IMG/VR virus record: IMGVR_UViG_3300017719_000258
Location: 1 to 21,731 of that record
Length of the DNA stretch: 21,731 nt
Source: a virus
Reading direction: 5' to 3' (one strand)
Below are positions 8,501 to 17,117 of the stretch, piece by piece. The notes below the pieces were generated by a model. It searched no databases, was not told the DNA's origin, and was given only the letters and a program-made list of their open reading frames with translations. The position numbers and the translations under genes are program-made. Within the stretch, counting starts at the first letter, position 1; every line of letters begins with the position of its first letter.

Positions 8501-10544
8501 CAATAGTACCTGTTTTAGCAATGTTTTCTCTATCTTCTATAAGTAGTGGCTCTAATCTATAGTTTGCCTCTGGGTTTGTCCACATAACGGTAAGTTGATT
8601 AGGACGGACTTTTTTACTAGATGTTTGGTACTCGAACTGACCATTGATAACGTTACTTTTTGTAAAGGTATACACAGGGTCCGAAGGGCTATCCTGAACT
8701 GCAGTAATTTTTCCATCTTGCCAGTAAAGTATCCCCACAAATACAGTAGCAAAGTCTTTTAGCACTTTGTATACGTCAGTATGCTTTGTTAGATAAATAT
8801 TTGCTCTGTACCTAGGCTCTGTACCTCCTTTAAAATCATCTACCCGTTCATCACAATACCTTGCAATCCTATACAAAGCATACTTATCTATGTCTGATTC
8901 TTTTACATAGTCTCCTATTCCATAGCGATTGTTTGTTACAATGTCATAAAAAATCCACGCAGGATTGTCGGTGTATTCTGGGACAGATTTAAAATTACCG
9001 TTCCATAGTCCATTGTATAAATCAGAAACGTCAGGATTTGTGGCCGCAGAATTCTCCCTAGTAGTATAATTACTAGGAATTTTTACTTTTAAACCTCTGC
9101 AATGATATGTTCTTACAGGCATTGCTTGGTAATCTTTAGATGAAAAGTCTACTTTTGCTAAAGCAGTAAATGGATAATTTAAACTTTCACTGATATGAGA
9201 TTGCACAGAACTGATAGTAGCTTGTGCTTGCATTTTGTTGTTTGCTCCGCCTTCTTGACCCGTTGCATCAATTTGTCGTCCATCAAAACGAGTTAAACGA
9301 GTAATTTTAACTTTAAAATCTGTAAAAGGGCGGTACTGTTCTAACTGTATAATTTCTTGGAAAGATACAGGAGAAGGGAACTTTCCTCCGTGAACACGAT
9401 CAGCAATATGAATTGCTGTTTGGTCTGTGCCATTAATAATAGGTATAAACTCAATTTTATATCTAGCACCGGCTTCTCGAGTTTCCCCTTCTTGCCCTGT
9501 AGAAGAAAGACTGGAATAGCTAATCTGAATTCTAACCGCATCTACTTCTTCTAGCTGAGCAGCAGTTAAGTTAAACCCTGCAGAAGCACTGCCCTGTAAT
9601 ACCGGGGGACTAGCAGCAATTCCTGTTGTTTGGGAATTCCCATCAATAAATTCTAAAGATTGTGGGCTAAAACTAGCATTTGGAATACTTGTTCCATTTG
9701 TACCGTACATGGAGCTTATGGGAGGCTGATTAAGAGTGCCTGCTCTGAATTCTATATTTGCTTTTGCAAACTTGCCCGTGTTAGGGTCTCGAGCATAAAC
9801 ATCATCGTCTCCAAAATCATAGTAAAAAGCGTTTGACAAATCTGCATCATAAGTGCCAGAACCATATTCCCAGTTACCTACTAAATACGGAGTTACTGTG
9901 GCTGTTTGCACTTGAATAGTATAATCTATCTCTAATATTACAGTTTGACTTGTTTGCTGTGACCTAAAGTTTTCTAAATTAGCTGTATCTGCATTCATAG
10001 GCACAAAACTAGCTGCTGTACCACTTGTACGAGAAACTATATAGCCAGGAATACTTAAATTTAACGCATCAATTTTTAATCGTGCGGCTTCCATCCCTCC
10101 ATTACGAATCATTTTATCTGTAAAAAAACTTGACAAAGTTGTTAGAGGCACTGATTGACGTCCATTATCATCAGTAGTAACACTACCTACACTTAATATA
10201 GTAGTAGTATCCACTGCTCGCACAGAAAGAACTCGCATAGATTGTTCTGGCTGCCCTTGAGGAATAGTAGGGTTAAATGTTATAGTACTGGCGCCATTTG
10301 TTAAGGTTACTTGTAATTGATTAATTGCTGCACTAATTCCACTGGACACTTGGGGAAACATACTATCATCATCTAAATATACGCCCGCGCCTCCTCCTAC
10401 AAGACCTTGTATAGGACCTTCCGAAATAACGTCTGTAACTGATATTCTTTGCTGACGAGAGGCTACTCCACTGACCGCACGGTTCTGTGAAGCAATATTA
10501 TTAGATTGATCTGCAAAAAATTGTGGTGTGCTTTCAAAAATCAT
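5517..10544 (-). CDS. J: Tail tip / host specificity protein, lambda gpJ-like, 1675 aa
   Basis: This is the central tip protein that contacts the host and caps the tape measure end of the tube. The N-terminus is typical of gpJ (VTDVISEGPIQGLVGG, residues 37-51, then GVYLDDD), and the conserved core runs to about residue 890. A fibronectin type III-like domain follows at about 898-995 (PPANLYLFEAPDP...VRVVWDFPVD). The C-terminal third is unusual. It has short collagen-like stretches (GPAGVAG near 1211, GSPGDPGSPG near 1370, GDNGSPGDDGDPG near 1518) around repeated W/Y-rich modules, and a terminal DGSIGASEIAANSITSNEL segment. At 1675 residues it is much longer than lambda J (1132). It follows gene I by 12 bases with a weak AGAG ribosome site. 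The J call is firm; the receptor is unknown. Confidence 0.95.
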   Translation of the reverse strand: MIFESTPQFFADQSNNIASQNRAVSGVASRQQRISVTDVISEGPIQGLVGGGAGVYLDDDSMFPQVSSGISAAINQLQVTLTNGASTITFNPTIPQGQPEQSMRVLSVRAVDTTTILSVGSVTTDDNGRQSVPLTTLSSFFTDKMIRNGGMEAARLKIDALNLSIPGYIVSRTSGTAASFVPMNADTANLENFRSQQTSQTVILEIDYTIQVQTATVTPYLVGNWEYGSGTYDADLSNAFYYDFGDDDVYARDPNTGKFAKANIEFRAGTLNQPPISSMYGTNGTSIPNASFSPQSLEFIDGNSQTTGIAASPPVLQGSASAGFNLTAAQLEEVDAVRIQISYSSLSSTGQEGETREAGARYKIEFIPIINGTDQTAIHIADRVHGGKFPSPVSFQEIIQLEQYRPFTDFKVKITRLTRFDGRQIDATGQEGGANNKMQAQATISSVQSHISESLNYPFTALAKVDFSSKDYQAMPVRTYHCRGLKVKIPSNYTTRENSAATNPDVSDLYNGLWNGNFKSVPEYTDNPAWIFYDIVTNNRYGIGDYVKESDIDKYALYRIARYCDERVDDFKGGTEPRYRANIYLTKHTDVYKVLKDFATVFVGILYWQDGKITAVQDSPSDPVYTFTKSNVINGQFEYQTSSKKVRPNQLTVMWTNPEANYRLEPLLIEDRENIAKTGTIVREKAVAFGCTSEGQAIRFGRWKLWTAINQTEILGFSTSINASFLAPGDVIKVQDADEYNIAYSGRVSNSSSTTSIVLDRNVTIQSGKVYKLSLVFEDPDLEDGGATGHKNTKIIQETITNSAGTTSTLTVASIDAFPSAPPAGAIWMLLIENSDGTRIDGSEKEYKIVGITEDDKQTYSITAIQYFQEKNDAIENDEFSLVIERSITPSYYADGEIYPPANLYLFEAPDPLKAGNEVRVVWDFPVDEDGSLAINVRSFEIFHNIVTQESPITVAADTTEILLENVPDQKLKVSVRTIDTVGRRSSMTPAQIKVQDKFPIKCARSKQGLPVGGTSASKLLLDSNFNLDFEGSTVLFAAAGSPTSVYNNTVAAVDTVDSTIADGDTNFILFDSSAQALKAIKFVDNPAFKTPYWKDVIANNDFDSGAGTVSVAKGSNKVTGSSTNFDGEYVAGQIIKFNTTQAAVVTHVVNDTHLRIDRSFDTAISGSAHEYNTLLIDFQADTIVAETTKSADGTSSTFKSLISIDTTLEGPAGVAGSSINLVFTRKATAPTATGTGGIPTDGTSSPATWTDNPPTGTDPLWAVKGQLNTTTNQWSWGTPYRVDGNAVAEVYFYSNATTGNAPSFTAPTYNFTNNDYTAPSNWNKSPPSLTADGQKIWVIVVLYASTPGDDAAAADTTSTAVIYAQRTDGSPGDPGSPGVSYTGTTEYYRLTNSTTAPGRYSSGTTIDTNWTTSPQTPTSTNQYLWNFNRNSRSNSTFDDSAVTLITQFVEDGVGISSIGEEYQRGSSATTAPTSTWYSTFSDAGALTEALPYMWNKTTITFTDSTTTVLTTLIAARGDNGSPGDDGDPGVAFFNLDINTATAASDVTLVTNARVLAALGRYAIVGDIAVVSTNNTATPSYGWKCTVAQSASSNGTWTAAASFISGDLIVDGSIGASEIAANSITSNELLIASTTGGGIRMTDTDENGNTTGAKIEIYDNASTPVLRVKIGYLGT
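5997..6887 (-). repeat. Repeated about 60-residue modules in the J C-terminal region
   Basis: Residues about 1387-1449 and 1463-1515 are two recognisable copies with the pattern EY(Y)R.(T/G)(N/S)S.TTAP, then a TxW or STW turn, then YLWN or YMWN, then a Thr-rich strand. Two more diverged copies seem to lie at about 1220-1280 and 1286-1346. Collagen-like Gly-X-Y stretches lie before the first copy, before the third and after the last. Such modules may form an extended receptor-facing arm. Confidence 0.6.
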
Positions 10545-10556
10545 TAGTTATCTCTT

Positions 10557-11276
10557 TTAATTACCTGTTTCTATCTCAGGAATAAAGGCAGGAATCCCTT
10601 GAAGATGCCCTTCCGGAGTGGTTTGTTGAAAGTTAAAATCTGTAAGTCCTTCAAACATAAAATCTGGAAACATTCCACTTACTTGGGTATTTTCATTCAT
10701 TACTTCAAAACTAACTGGTCTTCCTGGTACGCGCAATTCTCCATATAACAAAGGCACTGGATCTCCTTCTTGTATATTAGTAGCGGCTCCATCAAACAAA
10801 TAAGATTTTGGCCCTGTTTTATCTGTAGCAGGATCAGGCAGCATTAATTGTTGTATTCCTGAAAGAGCTAAATTAACCGCCATACCTCCCAATACTTGAC
10901 CATAAGTAAGAGTTCCTCCTTTAACAATAGTAGTAGCAAGATATGCTTGGTGAGGTCCCGGAATTAACATAAATGCAACAATAGCTAAAGCTGCTAGTAG
11001 TTTTCCTCCTCCTGACTTTGATCCAGCAGGGACCGGAGTTACAAATAAATCTCCTTCTTCTAAGGCGTCTAACCCCTCTTCTTGAGCAATACTCCTATCT
11101 GCGATTTCACAGCGAAAAGATACCCCTTTTTCAGCACACTCAATCATATGCTGCTTTAGGCTAGGGTCATTTGCATGTAGTAGTCTAAACAAGTCACTCA
11201 AAGTGGGTACATTTAATAATAGCTTTTCCCCAAACCTATCAGCGAGCTCGCCTTGTAAATACACATTACGATTCAT
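10557..11276 (-). CDS. I: Tail tip assembly protein, lambda gpI-like, 239 aa
   Basis: In lambda, I acts with J, L and K to build the tip complex before tube polymerisation. The first 85 residues look like the compact ubiquitin-like start of gpI proteins (MNRNVYLQGELADRFGEKL...). A glycine-rich hydrophobic segment follows at about 88-107 (SGGGKLLAALAIVAFMLIPG), then a second Gly/Ala-rich stretch (about 120-140), then GDPVPLLYGELRVPGRPVSF (171-190), a conserved motif of this family. It overlaps the end of gene K by 11 bases and is followed 12 bases later by J, so it sits exactly where gpI is expected. The hydrophobic stretch may aid membrane interaction, but that is inference. Confidence 0.9.
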   Translation of the reverse strand: MNRNVYLQGELADRFGEKLLLNVPTLSDLFRLLHANDPSLKQHMIECAEKGVSFRCEIADRSIAQEEGLDALEEGDLFVTPVPAGSKSGGGKLLAALAIVAFMLIPGPHQAYLATTIVKGGTLTYGQVLGGMAVNLALSGIQQLMLPDPATDKTGPKSYLFDGAATNIQEGDPVPLLYGELRVPGRPVSFEVMNENTQVSGMFPDFMFEGLTDFNFQQTTPEGHLQGIPAFIPEIETGN

Positions 11277-11970
11277 ATCTATATATACCTGTTAAATGCT
11301 GTATCCAAAAAGGATACAAATTTTCTTTGCAGGAAAGTCTTTTCTCTGCATGATGAAACATTAAATCATTCCCTAAGTAAACTCCACAATGATTACCTAC
11401 ATCAGTTGTAACTGAAAATACTAATAAGTCATTAGGTTGAGGATCTACTACTTTTTTAAACCCCCAAGTTGATATATACTCTTCAGTAAAATAATCTAAT
11501 TCTTTTTTCCACCAATCATCTTCATACAAGTCCCTATTAGGAAGATTAACCCCTATCGAACTATAATAATCTCTTGCAGCTTCGAAACAGTCACTAACTC
11601 CAAATTCATACTCTCTTCCTGATAATGACTTCTTTTGTAATGTAGGCTCTACTATACATAAGTCCATTTCTGGAAAACTAAACACATAATAGGGTATTCC
11701 TAATGCATTACAGCAATTTATATCATGTTCTGAAGGAGTAGACTCTCCATCAGGGTGGCTGTGTACAATGCCTACTATATCAAATTTTTGTTTTATTTTA
11801 AAGAACTCTCGGGAACATATGATAAATTCTTCTTCGCCTTTTGCTTTATTTTCGCAAGGTATCCACTGAAGCTTTCCTTTTTTCACCCCTAGTATACCAC
11901 AGCCTTCCCTTGGGTATTCGTTTTCGAAGTGCTCTTCGATGCTGTATAACCAATTACTTAAATTTGTCAC
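11266..11970 (-). CDS. K: Tail tip peptidase, lambda gpK-like (JAMM + NlpC/P60)
   Basis: This is a two-domain predicted hydrolase. The N-terminal JAMM/MPN metallopeptidase domain keeps all expected zinc-site residues: Glu22 in PREGCGILG, and His70, His72 and Asp83 in HSHPDGESTPSEHD. The C-terminal NlpC/P60 domain has the nucleophile Cys128 (SDCFEAARDYY), His194 (NHCGVYLG) and further histidines at 206-207. Both domains therefore look active, which fits a role in tip processing and local peptidoglycan cleavage during infection. Start choice: the frame can be extended to a TTG at 12000, but a GTG at 11970 with GGAGGG 10 bases upstream is better supported and starts MTNLSNWLY. With that start it overlaps the end of gene L by 17 bases and the start of I by 11. 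If the TTG is used the protein is 244 residues instead of 234. Confidence 0.92.
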   Translation of the reverse strand: MTNLSNWLYSIEEHFENEYPREGCGILGVKKGKLQWIPCENKAKGEEEFIICSREFFKIKQKFDIVGIVHSHPDGESTPSEHDINCCNALGIPYYVFSFPEMDLCIVEPTLQKKSLSGREYEFGVSDCFEAARDYYSSIGVNLPNRDLYEDDWWKKELDYFTEEYISTWGFKKVVDPQPNDLLVFSVTTDVGNHCGVYLGNDLMFHHAEKRLSCKENLYPFWIQHLTGIYRYES

Positions 11971-13069
11971 TTCCAGGGAACCCTCCAAAAGGCAATACAA
12001 TATCGTTCTTTTGCTCTATAGATGCTTGAGAGTTAGCTTGATCGGCAATAGCTTTATAACCAAATCTAGCTTTACAGCCTGCTAAAGTTTTAGAGCAAAT
12101 ATCTACTCTTTTCCAAAATAAAGAACCTTCTATAGGAGATTTTCCAGTAGAACTCTTTAACGCCTTCCAAATGTTACCGCCAGACTTTACATAAGCACCT
12201 ACAGAGTACGCAGTTGATGAGCTGTATGTTGAGTATTGATTTGCTTCTCTCCAGTACTGGGTATTTCGAGCAGGAGTATTTCCACTATTGTTTGCAACTT
12301 TACTTTGATACGTAGTATTATTGTAAGTTACAAAAACATTTTGGGCATACGTAGTACTATTACTCCAGCTGCTTGTACTTACATTTGTTACAAGCGGATT
12401 ATCATAAATATCGAAAAAAGCAGCCTGTGCTCTATCGTTTTGATCAATTATAGAACTATCTGAAGGAAATATACAACCTCCACACCCCTGTTTTTCTCTA
12501 CCTTGATAAATCCAAGAACAATACTTGCCTACCACAAACCTACCGGGCAACTTTACTCCTTCTAGATCAAAAGGCGCTGCTAGCTCAAAAGTTATAAGAG
12601 TATTTGTACGAGTTGATATTCTATCAATAATATACGTTGCTTCTGGAAACTCAAAAGGACTACTAGCGTCATCTCCTCCTACTAAATATTTTGCAAAAGT
12701 TCTTCGTCTTCGCAACTTTGTTCCAACTAAGTCTTCAAATGTAAAATCCTCATCATCAAGAGAGCTCCTAAGAAGATTTGTTACATTTGCAATTGTAAGA
12801 GTGGGTCTGTTTCCTGGGCCATCTGAAGTACTTTCTACCCCCGACATTTCCATTGGTATGGCAGTATACTCATTTGCTTCAGAATTATTATTCTTATTAG
12901 CCTCTCCGTGAGGATGAAATTTAAGCGTGCTTAAGTTTTCTTCTACCCCAGGGTGAAAGAATAAAGTAGGGTTGTTATCCGAAGGGTCTAGAATTAATTC
13001 AAATAGCTCTACAAGAGGGCTGGATTGTGATTGTACTAGATCACTTGTTATAATATCATTAGTAGCCAT
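11954..13069 (-). CDS. L: Minor tail tip protein, lambda gpL-like, with inserted repeats, 371 aa
   Basis: Lambda gpL is a 232-residue tip protein that binds an iron-sulphur cluster through four cysteines. Here the same cysteine set is visible (Cys184, Cys196, Cys199, Cys325, Cys332), along with family landmarks such as KLPGRFVVGKYCSW, QGCGGC, CSKTLAGCKARFG and the terminal LPFGGFPG. The protein is about 140 residues longer. Much of the excess is a block at residues 228-323, placed between the GCGGC cysteines and CSKTLAGC. That block holds two repeats resembling small chitin/carbohydrate-binding modules. It starts by a TAATG overlap with gene M and ends just inside gene K, the lambda order M-L-K. 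The gpL call is firm; cluster binding is by homology, and the binding role of the insert is inference. Confidence 0.92.
   Translation of the reverse strand: MATNDIITSDLVQSQSSPLVELFELILDPSDNNPTLFFHPGVEENLSTLKFHPHGEANKNNNSEANEYTAIPMEMSGVESTSDGPGNRPTLTIANVTNLLRSSLDDEDFTFEDLVGTKLRRRRTFAKYLVGGDDASSPFEFPEATYIIDRISTRTNTLITFELAAPFDLEGVKLPGRFVVGKYCSWIYQGREKQGCGGCIFPSDSSIIDQNDRAQAAFFDIYDNPLVTNVSTSSWSNSTTYAQNVFVTYNNTTYQSKVANNSGNTPARNTQYWREANQYSTYSSSTAYSVGAYVKSGGNIWKALKSSTGKSPIEGSLFWKRVDICSKTLAGCKARFGYKAIADQANSQASIEQKNDIVLPFGGFPGSDKFK
12101..12388 (-). repeat. Two carbohydrate-binding-like repeats inserted in L
   Basis: Residues 235-275 and 279-323 share a W/Y...TTY or STAY, (V/G).Y...G/N, (Y/W)(Q/K)(S/A), P...W spacing, ending at Trp273 and Trp319. 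This aromatic pattern is typical of CBM5/12-like modules, in which exposed Trp and Tyr bind polysaccharide. Lambda gpL has no such block. Confidence 0.62.
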
Positions 13070-13446
13070 TAGCTTTCATATACTCTTTTAAAAGTTGCCT
13101 CAACCATAGAGAAATCGTCATTTACAAAAGTAAGTGCATAATCTTGACAAATTACTTTTATTGTTTTCTCTCCTCCACTCGCATTTGTATCTGGATATGT
13201 ATAATTAAATGCAGTTACACCTTTTTTATCTTCAAAAAAAGCCATAATATCATCTGCATTGTCGTCTGTTCTGTTATTAAATCGAAGTACAAAAGTTTGA
13301 TTAATACTGTTAATACCATCCGCTAATCTTTGCTCATAGCCATCGCCAAAAGCTGAGGTAAGTACTCTAGGGCTGTGGTTATGTTTTAACATTCTGTCTG
13401 GAATAGCTTGAGTGCTACCATCTAATAAAGTAAATCCGATTGCCAT
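13069..13446 (-). CDS. M: Minor tail protein, lambda gpM-like, 125 aa
   Basis: This is a small tip protein that in lambda joins the J-I-L-K complex around the tape measure end and forms the link to the tube. The segment FGDGYEQRLADGINSINQTF (residues 34-53) is a strong landmark for this family, and the length matches (lambda M is 109). The last third (DYALTFVNDDFSMVEATFKRVYE) fits the beta-rich fold shared with tube proteins. It is coupled on both sides by TAATG overlaps, to the tape measure gene before it and L after it, the position expected from lambda. No odd features seen. Confidence 0.92.
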   Translation of the reverse strand: MAIGFTLLDGSTQAIPDRMLKHNHSPRVLTSAFGDGYEQRLADGINSINQTFVLRFNNRTDDNADDIMAFFEDKKGVTAFNYTYPDTNASGGEKTIKVICQDYALTFVNDDFSMVEATFKRVYES

Positions 13447-16400
13447 TATGATGCTCCGTATGGACTTAAGATTCCGCCCGCTCTCTTTTGATTCATTAGT
13501 TCTTGTTGTACTGCTCCAGCAATAGCTCGTCCAAGATTTTGTCCGCCCTGATCGCCTTCAACTTCAGTAGTTGCACCGCCTTCATTATTTACATTAACAC
13601 TTACTGAAATATTATTCTGCTGTCCTGCTCCGCCTTTCATCTCTACAGGAATTTGCTTTCCGTTAGGCAGAGGTACCACTGCTTCTGTGCCGTGCAGGAT
13701 TGCAGGGTAGCCCGCCTCTCGGCCTTTTGCAATACCTCCGGCTGAATAGCCTTCTAATATTGCACCACTTCTTGCTGTAGCACCGAACTTAGCTCCTACA
13801 AAGGCACTTGCAATCTGTCCGAGGGCTCCCATGACAATTCCTCCCGCACCTCCACCGCCTAGACTTGCCAGTAATGAACCAATACCAGAAGCAAAAGTTT
13901 GACCTACTTGATCCATTGTTATACTTAAGCCTTTAGTTGAATCATTTAAATTTACACTAGTATCATTTAGTTGTTCAGTATGATTTATATAATCTTGAGT
14001 TTTCTCAACTTGTTGTTGCTCGGTTCTTTGTTGCTTTGTATTAGTTATAGGACTATCTATCACAACACCGTCTACAGAAGTTCCTGTTCCTGTTCCTGTA
14101 GGAACACTTTTTGTTAGATCTTCTACAATTTTTACTTTTAAAGGAATTAATGATTGGTCTAAAGCTATAGGCAGAGGGGTATTCTCTAATTTGGTAAGTA
14201 AAGAATTGACTCTATTATTTAATTCGGTTGAAGGAGTTGATGTTGTATCAATTATTTCTCCGTCTTGGGTTTTAATTTTTTCTGCCACAGTAGGATCTTT
14301 TATTTCTTGTTTTACTAAACGTACAAATTCTGCTCCTGCCTCTCCCAAAGCTACTTTGTATTTTACCGCGCCGGCTGTTGAGGCTGTTTCAATAGCTTCT
14401 CTCATTAACTCGTCCGGAGTTTTCTTTTTTTGTATGTTCAGTATACTACGAATACCTCCCATCATAGATTCTGTAAGTTGGTTTGCTAACTCGTCCGCAA
14501 CGCTTTCTGCTGCACTTTTTAACATTTTTAAAACAGCGTCTTTGCCGCTTTTTTCTTCTCCTTTGAGCAATGCTGCAATATTACTTTGCATACCCGTTTC
14601 TAAGCCTTGCAATCCTGCCTGGCCTAAACGGTTCATTACATCTTCTTGCTCTTGCAGTATATCTCGCTGATTCATAAGCAAGCCCAACTGGCCTGCAAGT
14701 AAATCAACTCTTGCTTGATCTTTTTCAAGTATATTCCCATCTCCTACAAGTAAAGAAAGCTCTGCAGTCTTTTCGACAATATCTGCATCCATATCTGATA
14801 TTGCCTTTTTTGCAGTAGCTCTTTCATTTATAAGTGAAGTGCCGAATCTAGTGGCATTTTGAAATTCAAACTCATTACGTAGTTTATCTAAATCTGCTTG
14901 TGTTTCTACTTGATGCAGAAGTCTTAATACTGCTAGTCTTTCTATAAGTGTTTTTGTTGTTTTTGAGTACTCTTTGGTACCCTCAATAAGATTTCCTAAC
15001 ATATCCGTACGTAATGCTGTTGCACGAATTTCATCCTCAGTAACTTCTAGCAAATCAGTAGCTTTAGTTTTATAATTTGTAATACTTGTGGTTAGCTGAG
15101 TAAATGCTAAATTCGAGGAGTTAAAACTTTCATTAAAGGCCACTAGATTTTGGTGCTGAAGCTGGAATTCTTCGCCTAGTTCAGTTACTGCATTAGTATA
15201 ATTTTTTAACTGATTGGTATCAAAGTTTTCTGAGTTTAATAAGCCAATAAAGTTTTTAAGAGGAGCAGTCATCCCTACGCCTAACCCTTCTATATTAAAG
15301 ACTGCCTCTATTTCTTGTGCTAGTCTTTTTGCGGAAGCTACGCCTTCCTCTGTGTTTAAAAGATTCAATATATCAGAGTTTGCAAATCCTGAAACTATTC
15401 CTTTTTCTGCTTTTACAGTCGCTGCTGTTTCTGCAATTTGTACAAATTCAGTTAGCCTTGGTATGACGTTACTCATGAAGTTTGTTAGTGTCTTCATACT
15501 CGTCATAGTACCCCCCACAACTTTACTGCCCATGTTTTCGGATACTTTTTCTAAGTGTCCGTTAATTCCGTCAGCTGTTCTTCCAAACTCAGTAGCCATA
15601 GTTTTTAATCCTTCTACGGCTTCTGCTGTCATATTAGCTATTTCTTTGATCTGTTCTTCAAGAGGGTTAAACTTTTTATAAATAGACTTTGCAACATCTC
15701 CAATTATCAATAAGAAGGTAAATGCACTAAATGCACTATTTATAGCGTTACCGATTTTAGTCATGGCGGCAGTAGTAAACCTAGTTAAAGCGGCCATTGT
15801 TGTTCGCCAGATTACTTTTACTTTTTGTGTCTGTACACGAATATGAGCAGTAAGACCTGACCAACCTCTTTTGCTTCTTTGCCAAAAAGTTTCTTTTATT
15901 CCTAAAATATCTCGTAAAGACTTTTTGTAAACTAACTTTTGATGTGCAGTAAGTTGGTTATAAACTCCTTTTTCTTGCTCTGCAAAACGTAACAAAGTTG
16001 CAGCCTGTCTTTTACTTAATTTTTCTTGGTTACGTAGCCTATCAATGCCACTTCCTTTTTCTGCTTTTACATTTTTTAAAGCGCCCCGAACACTTTCTGT
16101 AGGGTTAGATGCTTTTTTTAACTCATCTAAGTCTTCTTTGGCATTCTTTAAAGCATTTGAGGCTTCTCTTGAAGCGTCTTGTGCTGCGTCTACAAAAGAA
16201 TCAAAGGAAGGCATCATACTTTTTGTAACACTTACAGCAAATAAAGCAATTACAGCAATAAACGCTTTAATATTATTTGCAAGAAAATTAGCAATTCCTT
16301 CTACAGGGCCAGATAAGAATGTTGATACAACATTGAATACGTCACTAAAAGCTACCCCTAATTTTTTTACGGCGTTGTCGTTTACTTTAATAGCCTCACT

Positions 16401-17117
16401 TGTAGCAATGAACTTTTCTTCTAACTGAGTTTGTACTTCGAGAGCAACAGCTTGTTTCTGCTCTAACAACGATAAAGACTTAGCAGTTTTGCCTACTTGA
16501 GCTGCAAACTTTTTCTTTGCATCTTCTAGTCGAAGAGTGATACCTAATTCATCTAGTAGTTCTGGTTCTGCTTTTGTTACACCACGAACAAGTCGATCAA
16601 AAGAGTCTGCTACGTCTCTTCCTAAAATTTTTGATACGGCGGAGGCGCCTTCAGCTAAGTCAGTAAGCTGTTTGGGAGTAAGTCCAGAAGCTACACCAAT
16701 AGCAGCAGCTTGAGACGCTTCTTGAAATTCCAGCATTCCCTCTGTTGCGGAGCGAATATCATTTGAAAGTGTTTTAAGAGCAGTACCTGTACTAGAAGCA
16801 TAGGCTACTTGAGAATCTTGTAAAACTCGTAAATCCCCTACTTTTTTGAAGAACTCAAACGCGGCGCTAACAGCAAATGCGGTTGCGGCTAAAGTTGCAT
16901 AAACACCAACTAAACCTCCAACACCTTGTGCCATTTTTGAGAAGTTTTTAGTTCCGTTTGCAGAAGCTTGCGCAGCCCCTTTAAGATTACGATCAGCAGT
17001 ATGAGCACTCTTGCCTACATTATCTAATTGCACGCCGAGCTTGGCCGCATCAACGGATACTTTTTTCATTTGTCCGTTAACAACTACATCTATTAAAACT
17101 GTATTTTTCTTTGCCAT
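13446..17117 (-). CDS. H: Tape measure protein, lambda gpH-like, 1223 aa
   Basis: This protein sets tail length and is ejected into the host envelope ahead of the DNA. The N-terminus has an amphipathic start and a hydrophobic segment at about 67-90 (GGLVGVYATLAATAFAVSAA). A second hydrophobic segment lies at about 281-300 (IKAFIAVIALFAVSV) and a third near 450-475 (AFTFLLIIGD). Long helical regions rich in Leu, Glu and Lys lie between. The C-terminus carries the conserved end of the family: AGYPAILHGTEAVVPLPNGK, Asn-rich SVSVNVNN, and QKRAGGILSPYG. Lambda H is 853 residues, so this tail should be clearly longer than lambda's, assuming the usual proportionality. It begins by TAATG overlap with the GT frame and ends by TAATG overlap with M. 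The hydrophobic stretches may serve membrane passage. Confidence 0.95.
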   Translation of the reverse strand: MAKKNTVLIDVVVNGQMKKVSVDAAKLGVQLDNVGKSAHTADRNLKGAAQASANGTKNFSKMAQGVGGLVGVYATLAATAFAVSAAFEFFKKVGDLRVLQDSQVAYASSTGTALKTLSNDIRSATEGMLEFQEASQAAAIGVASGLTPKQLTDLAEGASAVSKILGRDVADSFDRLVRGVTKAEPELLDELGITLRLEDAKKKFAAQVGKTAKSLSLLEQKQAVALEVQTQLEEKFIATSEAIKVNDNAVKKLGVAFSDVFNVVSTFLSGPVEGIANFLANNIKAFIAVIALFAVSVTKSMMPSFDSFVDAAQDASREASNALKNAKEDLDELKKASNPTESVRGALKNVKAEKGSGIDRLRNQEKLSKRQAATLLRFAEQEKGVYNQLTAHQKLVYKKSLRDILGIKETFWQRSKRGWSGLTAHIRVQTQKVKVIWRTTMAALTRFTTAAMTKIGNAINSAFSAFTFLLIIGDVAKSIYKKFNPLEEQIKEIANMTAEAVEGLKTMATEFGRTADGINGHLEKVSENMGSKVVGGTMTSMKTLTNFMSNVIPRLTEFVQIAETAATVKAEKGIVSGFANSDILNLLNTEEGVASAKRLAQEIEAVFNIEGLGVGMTAPLKNFIGLLNSENFDTNQLKNYTNAVTELGEEFQLQHQNLVAFNESFNSSNLAFTQLTTSITNYKTKATDLLEVTEDEIRATALRTDMLGNLIEGTKEYSKTTKTLIERLAVLRLLHQVETQADLDKLRNEFEFQNATRFGTSLINERATAKKAISDMDADIVEKTAELSLLVGDGNILEKDQARVDLLAGQLGLLMNQRDILQEQEDVMNRLGQAGLQGLETGMQSNIAALLKGEEKSGKDAVLKMLKSAAESVADELANQLTESMMGGIRSILNIQKKKTPDELMREAIETASTAGAVKYKVALGEAGAEFVRLVKQEIKDPTVAEKIKTQDGEIIDTTSTPSTELNNRVNSLLTKLENTPLPIALDQSLIPLKVKIVEDLTKSVPTGTGTGTSVDGVVIDSPITNTKQQRTEQQQVEKTQDYINHTEQLNDTSVNLNDSTKGLSITMDQVGQTFASGIGSLLASLGGGGAGGIVMGALGQIASAFVGAKFGATARSGAILEGYSAGGIAKGREAGYPAILHGTEAVVPLPNGKQIPVEMKGGAGQQNNISVSVNVNNEGGATTEVEGDQGGQNLGRAIAGAVQQELMNQKRAGGILSPYGAS

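Noticed and set aside
11971-12000. TTG at 12000 as the start of gene K
   Set aside because: It has no ribosome site and would extend the overlap with L to 47 bases. The GTG at 11970 has GGAGGG at suitable distance and gives a usual N-terminus.
14191-16428. Several plus-strand frames of 127-159 codons opposite the tape measure gene
   Set aside because: They are shadows of a helical, Leu/Ala-rich gene on the other strand, with no ribosome sites or recognisable products.
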